DNA of 64,000 bases, from positions 62,001 to 126,000 of the forward strand of contig NZ_JBIPKE010000014.1 of assembly GCF_044005705.1 (NCBI RefSeq). The letters are read 5' to 3'. This document shows, piece by piece, positions 24,753 through 33,921 of this stretch. The translations under genes were made by a program, and so were the position numbers. Position 1 is the stretch's first letter; the number at the start of each line of letters is the position of its first letter. The notes under the pieces are model-generated. The model saw only the letters and a program-made list of their open reading frames with translations, did no database searches and was not told the DNA's origin. Source of the DNA: Marinoscillum luteum (GTDB lineage: Bacteria; Bacteroidota; Bacteroidia; Cytophagales; Cyclobacteriaceae).

Positions 24753-25451
24753 TTACCATCCTCCTGAAAAGAGCAGTATGACCATGATCAAAACTGCCAG
24801 AATCAAGGCGAGCCAGGCCGAGCTGATGATCACCCCGGCAATGGCTAGCCCCTTGAAATCCTTATTAAATGCCTTCTTGTACCGCTTGAGCGAAATTATC
24901 CCTGTAACTAACCCCACGATAATCAGAGGAAATATGAACATCGGCAAAGCAATGGCCAGAATGGAAGCAATGGAGCTGGAAAAGGAGATAATGGCCAATG
25001 ATTTGGCTTCATTGTAAACATCATCGAAGCGCGTGACGGAGGTATCCTGCGCTTGGCTCATCTGATCCAGCAAATCCGGTGGTATCACCTCGGCCACCCG
25101 TGCCTTTAGCTGCTCAATCCGTCGGGATTCAATCCCCGACAGCCTTCTCTCACCGCGTTTGCGCTCAGCCATCATTTCGAGGCCTCCCATCTCAGGCATC
25201 ACGAACCCCACATTCTCATCTGAAAGGATGACCGGATCCGTTGCCATCTTGGCCAAAAAAGGGTACTCCTCCAGCAAGTCATCCGTGGATTCTAAAGCTT
25301 GCTGGTTGTCAGGAGCCACAAAATGCTTTTTGATTCTACTGTGACGAAAGTCTTTTTTCTTTTTTTGAGTCAGGTCAATACAGGCATACTGGGGGGAGAC
25401 GCACTGACTCAGTGTAAACAGCAAAAGCAGCAATGAAAAAAATCGAGACAT
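24753..25451 (-). CDS. Membrane lipoprotein with DUF4190-like C-terminal region
   Basis: 232 residues. The N-terminus MSRFFSLLLLLFTLSQC has a lipobox-like LSQC (Cys17). A charged linker of about 110 residues follows, including KKKKDFRHSR and ERRLSGIESRRIEQLK. The last 90 residues contain two or three hydrophobic helices (SIASILAIALPMFIFPLIIVG and AGVIISSAWLALILAVLIM) separated by the basic ISLKRYKKAFNKDFKG, the layout of DUF4190-type small membrane domains. A lipoprotein signal combined with C-terminal inner-membrane helices is common in Bacteroidota genes of this type. Function unknown. Confidence 0.7.
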   Translation of the reverse strand: MSRFFSLLLLLFTLSQCVSPQYACIDLTQKKKKDFRHSRIKKHFVAPDNQQALESTDDLLEEYPFLAKMATDPVILSDENVGFVMPEMGGLEMMAERKRGERRLSGIESRRIEQLKARVAEVIPPDLLDQMSQAQDTSVTRFDDVYNEAKSLAIISFSSSIASILAIALPMFIFPLIIVGLVTGIISLKRYKKAFNKDFKGLAIAGVIISSAWLALILAVLIMVILLFSGGW

Positions 25452-25535
25452 ATGGCGTATGATTACTTCTAATAAATGTAATCATATCTTATGATATAAG
25501 ATATACTTTTCCTGCCCATAAGAAATGTGAATTTT

Positions 25536-26912
25536 TCAAATCTCCGTCCGCTGCTGACGGGACAGAAACTTCCCAAATCTATTCATTACCCAGAGGTGCA
25601 GCAGCGCCTGTGAATTCACATAAAGATACCAGGGCAGACGCGGCACAAACTCATGAATGGCCGCAACAATGTATCGCCCCTCCAATACCGACCTGAACTC
25701 CAGCCAACCATAGCCTTCCTTGCCAGCCAATAGGCCGCCCACGATGTAAAAGACCTGACGTTCTTCATCACTCCGCTCCGTGGCATATCGCAACTTGAGG
25801 AGTACCATCCCGAAAAGTTGAAAGCTCACCAAATCCGCGTCTTCATTGACCTTGATCAGGTACCGAAAAGCATCCGGCAGCCATGTCAAATAAGCCTTCG
25901 CTACCCACTCTGCGCTTTTCCCACCCGGGTTGGACAGGCGCTGCACACTCCGCACCGTATTTTTAGCCCGAATTCCCGGTACGCTTTTAGGTAATTGAGG
26001 CACCTTATCCGCATTTTTCAAGGTAAATTCCACAGCCTCCTCAAACGTTTTATATTTCAAACCAAGGGCATTGATTAGCGGATGCTCCTCCACTGTCATT
26101 TTGTGTCGCAAACTCTCTATCAGTGGGGAAACAAACGTGGTACTGCTATCAGAGAACACCGCCACCCAGAGTTTGGAAAGCCCGAGTGAAAACACTGGCA
26201 CGGATCTGATAAACCGGCGTTTTCCAAGCATTTTGGCCGTAGTCCGCAGCATCCCCATGTAGGTATTCTGCTCTGTAGTCCCGATCTCAATGGCCTCATC
26301 ATAGGCCTTCGCATTTCCAAAACAGTAATCAATGACCTCCAACACATCTGCCAGAGCCACTGGCTGGGTCTCCGATTTTGTCCATTCAGGACAAAGCATC
26401 ACAGGAAGCCTGGTCACCAGTTTTTCAATGATCTCAAATGAGGAGCCCCCTGGCCCCACTATAATGCCCGCCCTCAGCGCTGTGAGGGCAGCGCTCCGGC
26501 TACCAAGGGTAAGCTCTACTTCATATCTGCTTCTCAGGTGGGTAGACAGCTGACTCTCATCTTTGGGCAGAATACCTCCCATGAAAATAATTTGTTTCAG
26601 GCCCACAGTCTCCGCCGCCCGCGAAAAATTATCCGCCAACAGCAGATCAGTGTCCTCAAAGTGGCTTTGATTAAGTCTGGTAGACGGCTGCATTGAATGC
26701 ACCAGATAGAGTGCATAATCAGCTCCTCTGATGGCCTCCGTAGTACTCCGAACAGAATAGAGATCTACTTTTTTCCACACCACCCCCTCCCCGGCTGGAG
26801 GCTCCATGTCATTTCTGCTCAGGGCTACGATGTTGTACTTATGTGCGTAGGATGCTATGAACCAGCGACCTATAAATCCTGTGGCTCCGGCAATGGCGAT
26901 TGTAGGCTTCAT
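25536..26912 (-). CDS. NAD(P)-binding SDR-type protein with DUF2867 C-terminus
   Basis: The ORF begins at a TTG (26921); ATG 26912 gives MKPTIAIAGATGFIGRWF, an ideal Rossmann start, so 458 residues. Residues 1-290 form an extended-SDR/NmrA-like domain: GATGFIG, YLVHSMQP, FMGGILP and RAGIIVGPGGSSFEIIEKL. The C-terminal 150 residues (DADLVSFQLFGMVLLKLRYA, ...FVPRLPWYLYVNSQALLHLW) match the DUF2867 domain found fused to this kind of SDR. Members are thought to be oxidoreductases or NAD(P)H-sensing proteins; no substrate is known. It is the last gene of the minus-strand run from 31349. Confidence 0.85.
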   Translation of the reverse strand: MKPTIAIAGATGFIGRWFIASYAHKYNIVALSRNDMEPPAGEGVVWKKVDLYSVRSTTEAIRGADYALYLVHSMQPSTRLNQSHFEDTDLLLADNFSRAAETVGLKQIIFMGGILPKDESQLSTHLRSRYEVELTLGSRSAALTALRAGIIVGPGGSSFEIIEKLVTRLPVMLCPEWTKSETQPVALADVLEVIDYCFGNAKAYDEAIEIGTTEQNTYMGMLRTTAKMLGKRRFIRSVPVFSLGLSKLWVAVFSDSSTTFVSPLIESLRHKMTVEEHPLINALGLKYKTFEEAVEFTLKNADKVPQLPKSVPGIRAKNTVRSVQRLSNPGGKSAEWVAKAYLTWLPDAFRYLIKVNEDADLVSFQLFGMVLLKLRYATERSDEERQVFYIVGGLLAGKEGYGWLEFRSVLEGRYIVAAIHEFVPRLPWYLYVNSQALLHLWVMNRFGKFLSRQQRTEI

Positions 26913-26972
26913 CCCTGTCAAACCCTCAATCCGTAGAAGAGTTTAATTTTCACCCTTAAAACCGGCAATCAA

Positions 26973-27464
26973 TTATTTCAAAGGAAAATATCCGCCAATG
27001 GAATAAATGAGCTGTGTCGGCGGTAAATCTGTACTTATTTGCTTGGCTCCTGGACCTTCTTCCAGCTGAAAACCTAACCCAATCTGGGCAGTAAACCACT
27101 TTTTGCCTCTAAATACATAGCTCGGCCCCAACAAACTCTGGGTGTAATATTCCTTAAACCCCTGATGCCAGTAAGTAAGTGACAAAAAAGATGACCGGAT
27201 GCCTCCTTTTGGGTGATAGTTGATGGCGGCACCATACCCTATCAGACCGGCCCCTACCTGAAGGCCCAGCTTGTTCTCTATCAGAAACTCCAGATCGCCA
27301 CCTATGAGCGACCCGCCACCTTGCAGGAGGCCCAGAGTGACCGTGCCGATATAATCTTTATCAGCTTCTCCATTGAGCATTTTCATCAGCTCCTCCTGAG
27401 TGATCTGACCGTAAGAAGCTACCCAAATCAGTAGCATAGAGGCGAAAAAGGCGAGAATTTTCAC
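26973..27464 (-). CDS. Small exported outer-membrane-like protein
   Basis: 163 residues with signal peptide MKILAFFASMLLIWVASYGQ. The body is a series of short amphipathic beta strands (GTVTLGLLQGGGSLIGGDLEF, LGLQVGAGLIGYGAAINYHP, WFTAQIGLGFQLEEG) and ends IYSIGGYFPLK, suggesting a small outer-membrane barrel. It lies 4 bases after the second rhomboid gene in the same direction, so it is probably in that transcript. No family recognised. Confidence 0.6.
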   Translation of the reverse strand: MKILAFFASMLLIWVASYGQITQEELMKMLNGEADKDYIGTVTLGLLQGGGSLIGGDLEFLIENKLGLQVGAGLIGYGAAINYHPKGGIRSSFLSLTYWHQGFKEYYTQSLLGPSYVFRGKKWFTAQIGLGFQLEEGPGAKQISTDLPPTQLIYSIGGYFPLK

Positions 27465-27468
27465 TGAA

Positions 27469-28380
27469 TTACTTTTTACTAGCGTTAAAGAGTTTTTGTT
27501 TTTCCTCCTTGCTCAGGCTGTCATAGCCCGATTGGGAGATTTTGTCCAGAATGGCATCTATTTCTTCCTGCTCACTTTTACTTCCGGCGGCCGATTTTCT
27601 TGGTTTGGATTTAGCGGGCTCACCGCGATGGGTCACTTTGATTTTGGGCGATGCTACAAAAAAACTTTTCACCCACTCCATGAAACCGATGATCCAGGCA
27701 CCAATATCTGTACCTGATCGCAGCTGGGAGATGTACAGCCACCCTATAAGTGCTCCACCCAGGTGAGCAATATTGCCCCCGGCATTGCCCCCGGTACTAC
27801 CAAGGAAGGACACCACCACATAAAATGCGGCGATGTACTTGATCTTCACCGGGCCCAGAAAGAGCATGAAAAAAGTGTAATTAGGCATGAATACGGCTGC
27901 TGCTACTACTGTGGCGTATACCGCCGCTGAGGCCCCTACCATACCGCTTATAGATGCCACCTGCTCCTGATAGAAGGGAATGAGGTTGTATACCAGCAAA
28001 TAAGCCACTCCGCCAGCCAACGCACCCAAAACGTAGATGGCAATGACTTTTTTGTTTCCCAAAAACTCGAGGATCAACTTACTGAACCAATAGAAAACCA
28101 GCATATTGAACAGGATATGCAAAATGCCTGTGAGACTATGGGCAAAAGCGTAGGTGATCAGCGTCCATGGTCGCGTGAGAAACTCCCCGAAAGAAGGGGG
28201 AATGGAAAATTGATTGTAAATGACACTGAACAAAGCATCCGCATTGGATAGTCTGCTGATCACCATCAATACCCCCAGAAATAAAAACACAATGACGTTG
28301 ATAATGATCAACTGCGCCGGAGCGTTGTTGGGCTTGTTCCAGGCGTTCTTAAAATCGTCTAATATGCTGTTGTTCATCAT
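27469..28380 (-). CDS. Rhomboid-family intramembrane serine protease (second of pair)
   Basis: 303 residues. Six hydrophobic helices hold the rhomboid signature: HILFNMLVFYWF in the helix-2 region, the catalytic serine in GMVGASAAVYATVVA and the catalytic histidine in NIAHLGGALIGWLY. Rhomboids cleave single-pass membrane proteins inside the inner membrane with a Ser-His dyad. After the last helix there is a cytoplasmic tail of about 75 residues, charged (KPRKSAAGSKSEQEEIDAIL) and ending LSKEEKQKLFNASKK, a small helical motif often found at the C-terminus of Bacteroidota rhomboids. The start abuts the stop of the other rhomboid gene (0 bases between). Confidence 0.9.
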   Translation of the reverse strand: MMNNSILDDFKNAWNKPNNAPAQLIIINVIVFLFLGVLMVISRLSNADALFSVIYNQFSIPPSFGEFLTRPWTLITYAFAHSLTGILHILFNMLVFYWFSKLILEFLGNKKVIAIYVLGALAGGVAYLLVYNLIPFYQEQVASISGMVGASAAVYATVVAAAVFMPNYTFFMLFLGPVKIKYIAAFYVVVSFLGSTGGNAGGNIAHLGGALIGWLYISQLRSGTDIGAWIIGFMEWVKSFFVASPKIKVTHRGEPAKSKPRKSAAGSKSEQEEIDAILDKISQSGYDSLSKEEKQKLFNASKK

Positions 28381-29175
28381 TTAGTAAAACCTCCCATTGT
28401 CCTTTTGCCAAATCTTAAGTAGTATATATGCAATCAACATGCCTCCCAGGTGTGCCAGGTGTGCGACATTGTCACCGGACGTCCGACTAAATTCGGAATA
28501 AAGTTCATAGAGTCCATAAAAAAGGACCAGATATTTAGCCTTGATCGGGATCGGTGGAAAAAGCAGGAAAAGCTGCGTATTGGGAAACAACATGCCAAAC
28601 GCCATCAAAATTCCAAATACCGCACCGGATGCACCCACCATAGGCACATTGGTGATGGATGAGAAAATATCTTTAACAATCTCGATGGCCTGCTGCTGAT
28701 AGGCCACATTGTCTGCATTTTTATAATAATCATCCGAGAACTCCGCCAGCCTCGGCAGGTTGTAATGATAAGATTTGTGCTCTACTATGAACATGCTGAA
28801 AGCCTCTGGATTTGGGTTGTCCAGATACGCTTCGGTATCATTTTTCAAGCTGATGTTTTCCACATAATCAGCCGCCCCGTATAGCACACCGGCACCTATC
28901 CCACAGATCAGATAGAAAGTCAGAAAGCGCTTCGATCCCCATACCTGCTCCAGCATAGGTCCGAAGATGAATACCGCAAACATATTGCCCAAAATGTGGC
29001 CAAAGCCACCGTGTATCCACATGTAGGTGACAAACTGATACGGCACAAAATCATCAGCAAAAACCACCCGAAGGCCAAATATTTGTGATAAGGGGAGGGA
29101 AAGAATGGCTTGAATTAAAAAAATCCCGACATTGATGATCAGGATGTTTTTCACCATCGGTGTGATTCTCATCAT
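28381..29175 (-). CDS. Rhomboid-family intramembrane serine protease (first of pair)
   Basis: 264 residues. Seen: HGGFGHILGNMFAVFIFGPMLE (helix 2 with the oxyanion His/Asn), GASGAVFGILMAFGMLF with the catalytic serine, and LAHLGGMLIAYILL with the catalytic histidine. Between the second/third helices and the catalytic serine there is a long soluble insert of about 75 residues (NTEAYLDNPNPEAFSMFIVEH and on), missing from the sister gene. It could form a substrate-gating or periplasmic domain. The ATG overlaps the mutL stop by 4 bases. The order mutL-rhomboid-rhomboid recurs in Bacteroidota, to my knowledge. Confidence 0.9.
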   Translation of the reverse strand: MMRITPMVKNILIINVGIFLIQAILSLPLSQIFGLRVVFADDFVPYQFVTYMWIHGGFGHILGNMFAVFIFGPMLEQVWGSKRFLTFYLICGIGAGVLYGAADYVENISLKNDTEAYLDNPNPEAFSMFIVEHKSYHYNLPRLAEFSDDYYKNADNVAYQQQAIEIVKDIFSSITNVPMVGASGAVFGILMAFGMLFPNTQLFLLFPPIPIKAKYLVLFYGLYELYSEFSRTSGDNVAHLAHLGGMLIAYILLKIWQKDNGRFY

Positions 29176-31004
29176 GAGCTAAACCAGCTTTTAATTTTGT
29201 CTAAACTAATCAATTTATAAGTCGGATTACCATCAGGTGTATAGTTGGGCTGCTTACAGGCAAAAAGTTGATCAATCAGCTGTTCGGCCTCCTGATCTCC
29301 CAGATTTTTACACTTGATCGCCGCGGTTCTTTTGGCCAGCGACCGGCACAAGTTTTCCTTTTGGTTAATCCCCAGTTCTTTTTTATTGAATTTAAATTGT
29401 TCGAGCAGCTCCTCAAAAATCTCCTTCTCATTACAATTGGAAAGTTCTGCTGGTACGCCCTGAATAACGATCATATGCTGACCCATCTCCTCAAACTCAA
29501 ATCCGAGCTTCTGAATTTCCGGCTTTATCTCCATAACGAGGGAATAATCAGATGGGTTTAAAGAAATCTGCTGCGGGAACAAGCTACTCTGCGAACCACT
29601 GGCATCACGGGTGAGCTTGGTCTGGTAGCGCTCAAAAAGGATGCGCTCAAAAGCCGCTCGCTCATCTATGATGGTCATACCCGACTTCACCTGCCTGATC
29701 AGGTACTTCCCGTGCAGGCGATAGGTCTTGCTGGGGATGAGCTCTCCCTGATCGGGGTGCTCGTGCATGCTGCTGGAAAACGTGACCGTTTCCTCAGGCA
29801 TTTCCTTCTCCATTTGCTCAGAGGATATGATATCCTCTCGCTTCGCAAAATCATAAAGCGACTCCCAGTTTTTGGCTTTGTCCCTTTCTGAATCAATGTT
29901 TTTAAACTGTGCGTACTGATTGTCTTTGATACTCGACCCCCCTCCTGATCGCATGGCTGAGGAAGTAAACTGCTCGAAGTTTACATCGGTAGAAAAATCC
30001 AGCGAAGGAGTCACGTTGAACGAGCCCAGGGACTGACGCACTGCGGAGTTGATCACGCCATAGAGCATTCGATCATCATCAAACTTCACTTCGGTTTTGG
30101 TGGGGTGCACATTGATATCTACATGGAGTGGGTCCATCTCCACGAAAAGCACATAAAAAGGAAAATAATCCTCCTTCAGTAAGCCCTGAAACGCCGTGGA
30201 CACAGCATGATTGAGGTAATTATTCCTGATATACCTTCCATTCACAAAGAAAAACTGCTCACCACGTGTTTTCTTGGCAAACTCCGGTTTGCCCACGTAG
30301 CCAGTGACCTTAACGTGCGGGGTTTCCTCGTCGCAGGGGATTAGTTGCTGCTGATAGTTTTTTCCGAACAGCTGGACGATGCGTTTGCTCAGTTTACCCG
30401 CTTCCAACTGATACATCTCCAGATCGTTGTTGGTCATGGACATGGCCACTTCCGGATTGGCAAGGGCCACCCGGTGAAATTCATCAGTAATGTGCCTGAG
30501 TTCTACGGGATTGGATTTCAAAAAATTCCTACGGGCCGGCACATTGTAAAATAGGTTTTTGACACTGATAGAAGTGCCATCTTTAGTCGCAAGGGGCTCC
30601 TGCTTTTTGATTTCGGAAGACTCCACCTGCAAAATGGTACCGAGCTCGTCTTCCCTTCTTTTGGTGCGCATCTCCACCTGAGCTACTGCAGCTATGGAAG
30701 CCAGCGCCTCTCCACGGAAACCCATGGTCCGAATCTTAAAAAGATCCTCGGCCGTCCTGATTTTGGAGGTGGCGTGCCGCTCAAAGCTCATCCGTGCATC
30801 GGTGACGCTCATGCCTTTGCCATCGTCTATCACCTGGATCAGCGTACGACCGGCATCCTTCACCACCAGCTTGATCTGCGTGCCGCCGGCATCTATGCTG
30901 TTTTCCAGAAGCTCTTTCACCACAGACGCAGGGCGCTGTACTACCTCTCCGGCAGCGATCTGGTTGGCAATACTATCGGGTAGTAAGTAAACAATATCCT
31001 CCAT
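29172..31004 (-). CDS. mutL: DNA mismatch repair protein MutL
   Basis: 610 residues, the normal MutL length. The N-terminal GHKL ATPase (about 1-330) is intact: IAAGEVVQRPASVVKELLENS with the Mg-binding Asn35, DDGKGM, RHATSKI, GFRGEALASIA, and the transducer end NVHPTKTEVKF. MutL couples MutS recognition of a mismatch to strand removal. The C-terminal dimerisation/endonuclease domain is present, but its metal motif, usually DQHAxxExxxxE, reads DERAAFERILFE (447-458). The distal CPHGRP-like motif reads CKQPNYTPDGNPT. So the nicking activity may be altered or lost. The gene starts directly after a 114-residue membrane protein gene. Confidence 0.95.
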   Translation of the reverse strand: MEDIVYLLPDSIANQIAAGEVVQRPASVVKELLENSIDAGGTQIKLVVKDAGRTLIQVIDDGKGMSVTDARMSFERHATSKIRTAEDLFKIRTMGFRGEALASIAAVAQVEMRTKRREDELGTILQVESSEIKKQEPLATKDGTSISVKNLFYNVPARRNFLKSNPVELRHITDEFHRVALANPEVAMSMTNNDLEMYQLEAGKLSKRIVQLFGKNYQQQLIPCDEETPHVKVTGYVGKPEFAKKTRGEQFFFVNGRYIRNNYLNHAVSTAFQGLLKEDYFPFYVLFVEMDPLHVDINVHPTKTEVKFDDDRMLYGVINSAVRQSLGSFNVTPSLDFSTDVNFEQFTSSAMRSGGGSSIKDNQYAQFKNIDSERDKAKNWESLYDFAKREDIISSEQMEKEMPEETVTFSSSMHEHPDQGELIPSKTYRLHGKYLIRQVKSGMTIIDERAAFERILFERYQTKLTRDASGSQSSLFPQQISLNPSDYSLVMEIKPEIQKLGFEFEEMGQHMIVIQGVPAELSNCNEKEIFEELLEQFKFNKKELGINQKENLCRSLAKRTAAIKCKNLGDQEAEQLIDQLFACKQPNYTPDGNPTYKLISLDKIKSWFSS

Positions 31005-31349
31005 CTACTGGGCGCCTCGTGATGGTTTTTTGAATCTGAAGTATAGGTAAACGGGTACCGCAAGCCAAAGCACATAGAGGGCATCATTGCCAAAGTATAA
31101 CCAGCCCATGACCAGGCAGCCGAGTATCGCCGCTATCAACATCTGCAAAAGCGATGTATTGGGCACTGCGTCTGTTTTCCGCTGAAAGCTAATCTTACCA
31201 GGGCTATAACTTTCTGAATGACCACCTTCCATTTCCCTCCGGATATATTCGGTACGTTCTTTGATCTGCTCTTTTACAGGGTCGTAATAGCGAGGTTCTA
31301 TTTCGAAACGACGGGTCTTGGGCACTTTTATAAAAGAAGGGAATCTCAT
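31005..31349 (-). CDS. Small two-helix membrane protein upstream of mutL
   Basis: An ATG at 31424 is also in frame, but ATG 31349 (MRFPSFIKVPKTRRFEIEPR) looks like the true start, giving 114 residues. A basic, soluble front half (PRYYDPVKEQIKERTEYIRR) is followed by two transmembrane helices (LQMLIAAILGCLVMGWLYFG, LYVLWLAVPVYLYFRF) and a short basic tail. Its stop codon abuts the mutL ATG. No enzymatic motif; the family is conserved but uncharacterised as far as I know. A minus-strand -7 element lies at 31485-31478. Confidence 0.7.
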   Translation of the reverse strand: MRFPSFIKVPKTRRFEIEPRYYDPVKEQIKERTEYIRREMEGGHSESYSPGKISFQRKTDAVPNTSLLQMLIAAILGCLVMGWLYFGNDALYVLWLAVPVYLYFRFKKPSRGAQ

Positions 31350-31477
31350 GTTGATTATCTTATGTTCTACCAAATAAACAAGCGATTGATCTCCTTGTTT
31401 TGGTATCCCGCCAAGGATATTCATTGCTTATTCGACTGGCTAGCTGATATTTTCGATCAGTAACACAGGTCTTTGTA

Positions 31478-31485
31478 CAAAGTTA
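31478..31485 (-). promoter_or_regulatory. Candidate -7 element (TAACTTTG) for the mutL operon
   Basis: Exact TAnnTTTG on the minus strand, about 130 bases before the ATG at 31349. It overlaps the 12-base palindrome CTTTGTACAAAG (31471-31482). It also lies within the 5' region of the divergent serine-hydrolase gene at 31501. Confidence 0.4.
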
Positions 31486-31500
31486 ATTTAATTTGACACA

Positions 31501-33882
31501 ATGCATTTTATTAAAAGCATATTGGTCACTCTTAGTTTCATGCTCTTTTGCGGAGCGCTCTATGCCTCAGGTTTTGTAGCCGAGAAAGCTGACAGCCTGT
31601 ATCGGCACATGAGTACCACACAACGCCTCAATCAGCTCGTGCTGGTGAGCACCTCACAAGCTACCCTCCCCACGGTCTCGGGTGACTTTGGTGGCATCTA
31701 CTTTTCTGAACCCCTTAAAACCTCACTTGGAAAAAGAAACCAACTCATTGTGGTGCAGCTCGACGAGCGACTGAATCCCTTCACGGAAGAATTGGTCAAC
31801 CTTCCCGGGCTCTACACCCTGGCAGCACTCTCCCACGCCGACCTGCTGAACACCTACCTTTACCACCTGAAAGCCGCCAGCAAAAGCCGGGGTATCGACA
31901 TGCTCATCCTCCCGGAGGTAAATCATCCTGGCACCACCGTGGACCTGGTTTTGCAGAAAATGAAAGCACATGATCCCGACTTCTTCCGGGATAAAAAAAG
32001 CCTCTCATTCACCTCTGCCAGAAAAAAGAAGGAGCTGATCCGGGTATTTGAAGAGAATGACTTCTGGGTGATCCCTGAAGCGGATACCCAAACCGCGAGC
32101 AGCCGACTGGAAAAGTACTCCGATAAAATAGCCTCCACCGTGTCTCTGGAAGACAAAATACGGCACAACATCCTCGCCAGACTCTTGAGCCCTGCTACGT
32201 CTCCCACAGACCAAATACCAAACCAACTGGCTGTGGCGATCAGCAAGGCCTCCATCATTCCACTGCAACGGGTGCCTGGAATATTCCCTATCCTGAGTGA
32301 CACCATTTCCTTTGTGACCAACCAGCCCTATGGCCCTATGGCCAACATGCTCAGAAAATATGCTTATGTGAAGACCGCTTATGGGGAAATTCTAACCAGT
32401 CATTCACCCATTGTTTTGGATAACAACTCTTTCATACCACCAGGTATTTTGAGTGGAGACCGTGATATCATCTTTGTGGGAGAAATTGAGAACCTGCGGG
32501 ATCATGCAGAGATGCTGGACGCGGCACTCGTTTACAGCCACCCTAGTGAAATTTACAGCTACGTCATCCCTCAGCAGCTCTTCGGTGCCTCGGACATTAG
32601 CGGCAGACTCCCTTATGCGGTTGAAAAGCTTTCGACCTTCAATAATGACGAGGTGGCAGGTAAAAAAATATTGGGCTATGCTCCGGCTGAAATGACCGGA
32701 CTTGACAAGTCTGCGCTATTCAAAATAGAGCAGATAATGGCCGATGCCATCAGTAGTGGGAGCACCCCGGGTGGTCAGTTGGCCATTGCAGTAGATGGCG
32801 CTATTGTCCTGGATCAAGCCTATGGCTTCCTGACTTACGACAGCCTGATTCCCGCTGAAAAAACCACCCTGTATGACCTGGCTTCTGTCACTAAAGTAAC
32901 GGGTACATTGCTAGGCATCATGAAACTTTATGAAGATGGGCGGCTGGATTTGGATGCCAGAATCGATGAATACCTCCCGGCGTATCAAAACTCCAATAAG
33001 GGACACATTACCGCACGGGCCCTGCTTGCTCACAATGCCGGCCTAAAACCTTACGTCCCTTTTTGGCAAAAAGTACGGTCGGCAGATATGCTGGAAACCT
33101 TTTTTTATGAGGATGAGGCGGCTTTGCTGGCCGATCGTCGCAGCTACCATACCCGCCCCAATACCATCGTTCAGGACACTTTGAAAAACTGGATCATCCA
33201 GTCTCCACTGATTCAGTATGACAGCATACCCTTCTATAGTTATAGCGATATCGGTTTCATGATCCTGCACCAGGTGGTGGAGCAGATTTCCGGGCAGCCA
33301 CTTGATCAATATTTGTCTGAAACCTTCTATCAGCCCATGGGCCTTAGGAGACTTACTTTTAATCCATTGGATCATGGATTTCAGCGGTTCGAAATAGCCC
33401 CGACAGAGCACGATTATTATTTCAGAGAGGAGCTCGTTTGGGGCGAAGTACATGATCGAAATGCCGCGGTTTTTGGTGGTGTAGCAGGCCATGCTGGTCT
33501 TTTTGCTACGTCTCACGACCTGGTGGTGATTTTGCAAACACTCCTGCAGGGCGGCACTTATGGTGACCACCAATTTTTGCAAGCCTCCACCATACAATAT
33601 TTCAATCAGTGTTTTTTCCCCAACAACCGCCGTGCACTAGGCTGGGACAAAAAGGATGACAAAGTGGGCAATGTATCAGCCTTCACTACCAGCGAGAGCT
33701 TTGGCCATACAGGATTCACCGGCACTATGGTCTGGGCAGACCCCCAATACAACCTTATTTTTGTGTTTCTATCTAACAGAATACACCCCAACTCTAATAA
33801 TTACAAACTTATCCAGAAGAACATTCGTACAAAGATCCAGGATGTCGTGTATGAGGCATTAATGGCTAAATGGATAAAATAA
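31501..33882 (+). CDS. Exported serine hydrolase (beta-lactamase/PBP4-like) with degenerate GH3-like N-terminal half
   Basis: 793 residues with a signal peptide (FIKSILVTLSFMLFCGALYA). The C-terminal half (about 415-790) is a class C beta-lactamase/D-peptidase fold: SxxK as ASVTK (Ser462, Lys465), YSD (Tyr581), and HTG (His736-Gly738) in the KTG position. The N-terminal half recalls a GH3 N-terminal domain: EKADSLYRHMSTTQRLNQL resembles the usual start, and DISGRLPYAV resembles the close of the GH3 second domain. The catalytic Asp region is not recognisable. Bacteroidota have GH3-plus-beta-lactamase fusions of about 1000 residues in cell-wall metabolism. This looks like a shortened, catalytically dead relative in its first half. 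Function in peptidoglycan turnover is inference. Confidence 0.8.
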   Translation: MHFIKSILVTLSFMLFCGALYASGFVAEKADSLYRHMSTTQRLNQLVLVSTSQATLPTVSGDFGGIYFSEPLKTSLGKRNQLIVVQLDERLNPFTEELVNLPGLYTLAALSHADLLNTYLYHLKAASKSRGIDMLILPEVNHPGTTVDLVLQKMKAHDPDFFRDKKSLSFTSARKKKELIRVFEENDFWVIPEADTQTASSRLEKYSDKIASTVSLEDKIRHNILARLLSPATSPTDQIPNQLAVAISKASIIPLQRVPGIFPILSDTISFVTNQPYGPMANMLRKYAYVKTAYGEILTSHSPIVLDNNSFIPPGILSGDRDIIFVGEIENLRDHAEMLDAALVYSHPSEIYSYVIPQQLFGASDISGRLPYAVEKLSTFNNDEVAGKKILGYAPAEMTGLDKSALFKIEQIMADAISSGSTPGGQLAIAVDGAIVLDQAYGFLTYDSLIPAEKTTLYDLASVTKVTGTLLGIMKLYEDGRLDLDARIDEYLPAYQNSNKGHITARALLAHNAGLKPYVPFWQKVRSADMLETFFYEDEAALLADRRSYHTRPNTIVQDTLKNWIIQSPLIQYDSIPFYSYSDIGFMILHQVVEQISGQPLDQYLSETFYQPMGLRRLTFNPLDHGFQRFEIAPTEHDYYFREELVWGEVHDRNAAVFGGVAGHAGLFATSHDLVVILQTLLQGGTYGDHQFLQASTIQYFNQCFFPNNRRALGWDKKDDKVGNVSAFTTSESFGHTGFTGTMVWADPQYNLIFVFLSNRIHPNSNNYKLIQKNIRTKIQDVVYEALMAKWIK

Positions 33883-33906
33883 GAACAAAAGGTTAAACCC
33901 CACGTT

Positions 33907-33914
33907 TACCTTTG
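33907..33914 (+). promoter_or_regulatory. Candidate -7 element (TACCTTTG) for bshA
   Basis: Exact TAnnTTTG ending seven bases before the bshA ATG at 33922, so the transcript leader would be only a few bases. No TTG -33 element is clear at the usual distance. Confidence 0.45.
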
Positions 33915-33921
33915 CATAGTT

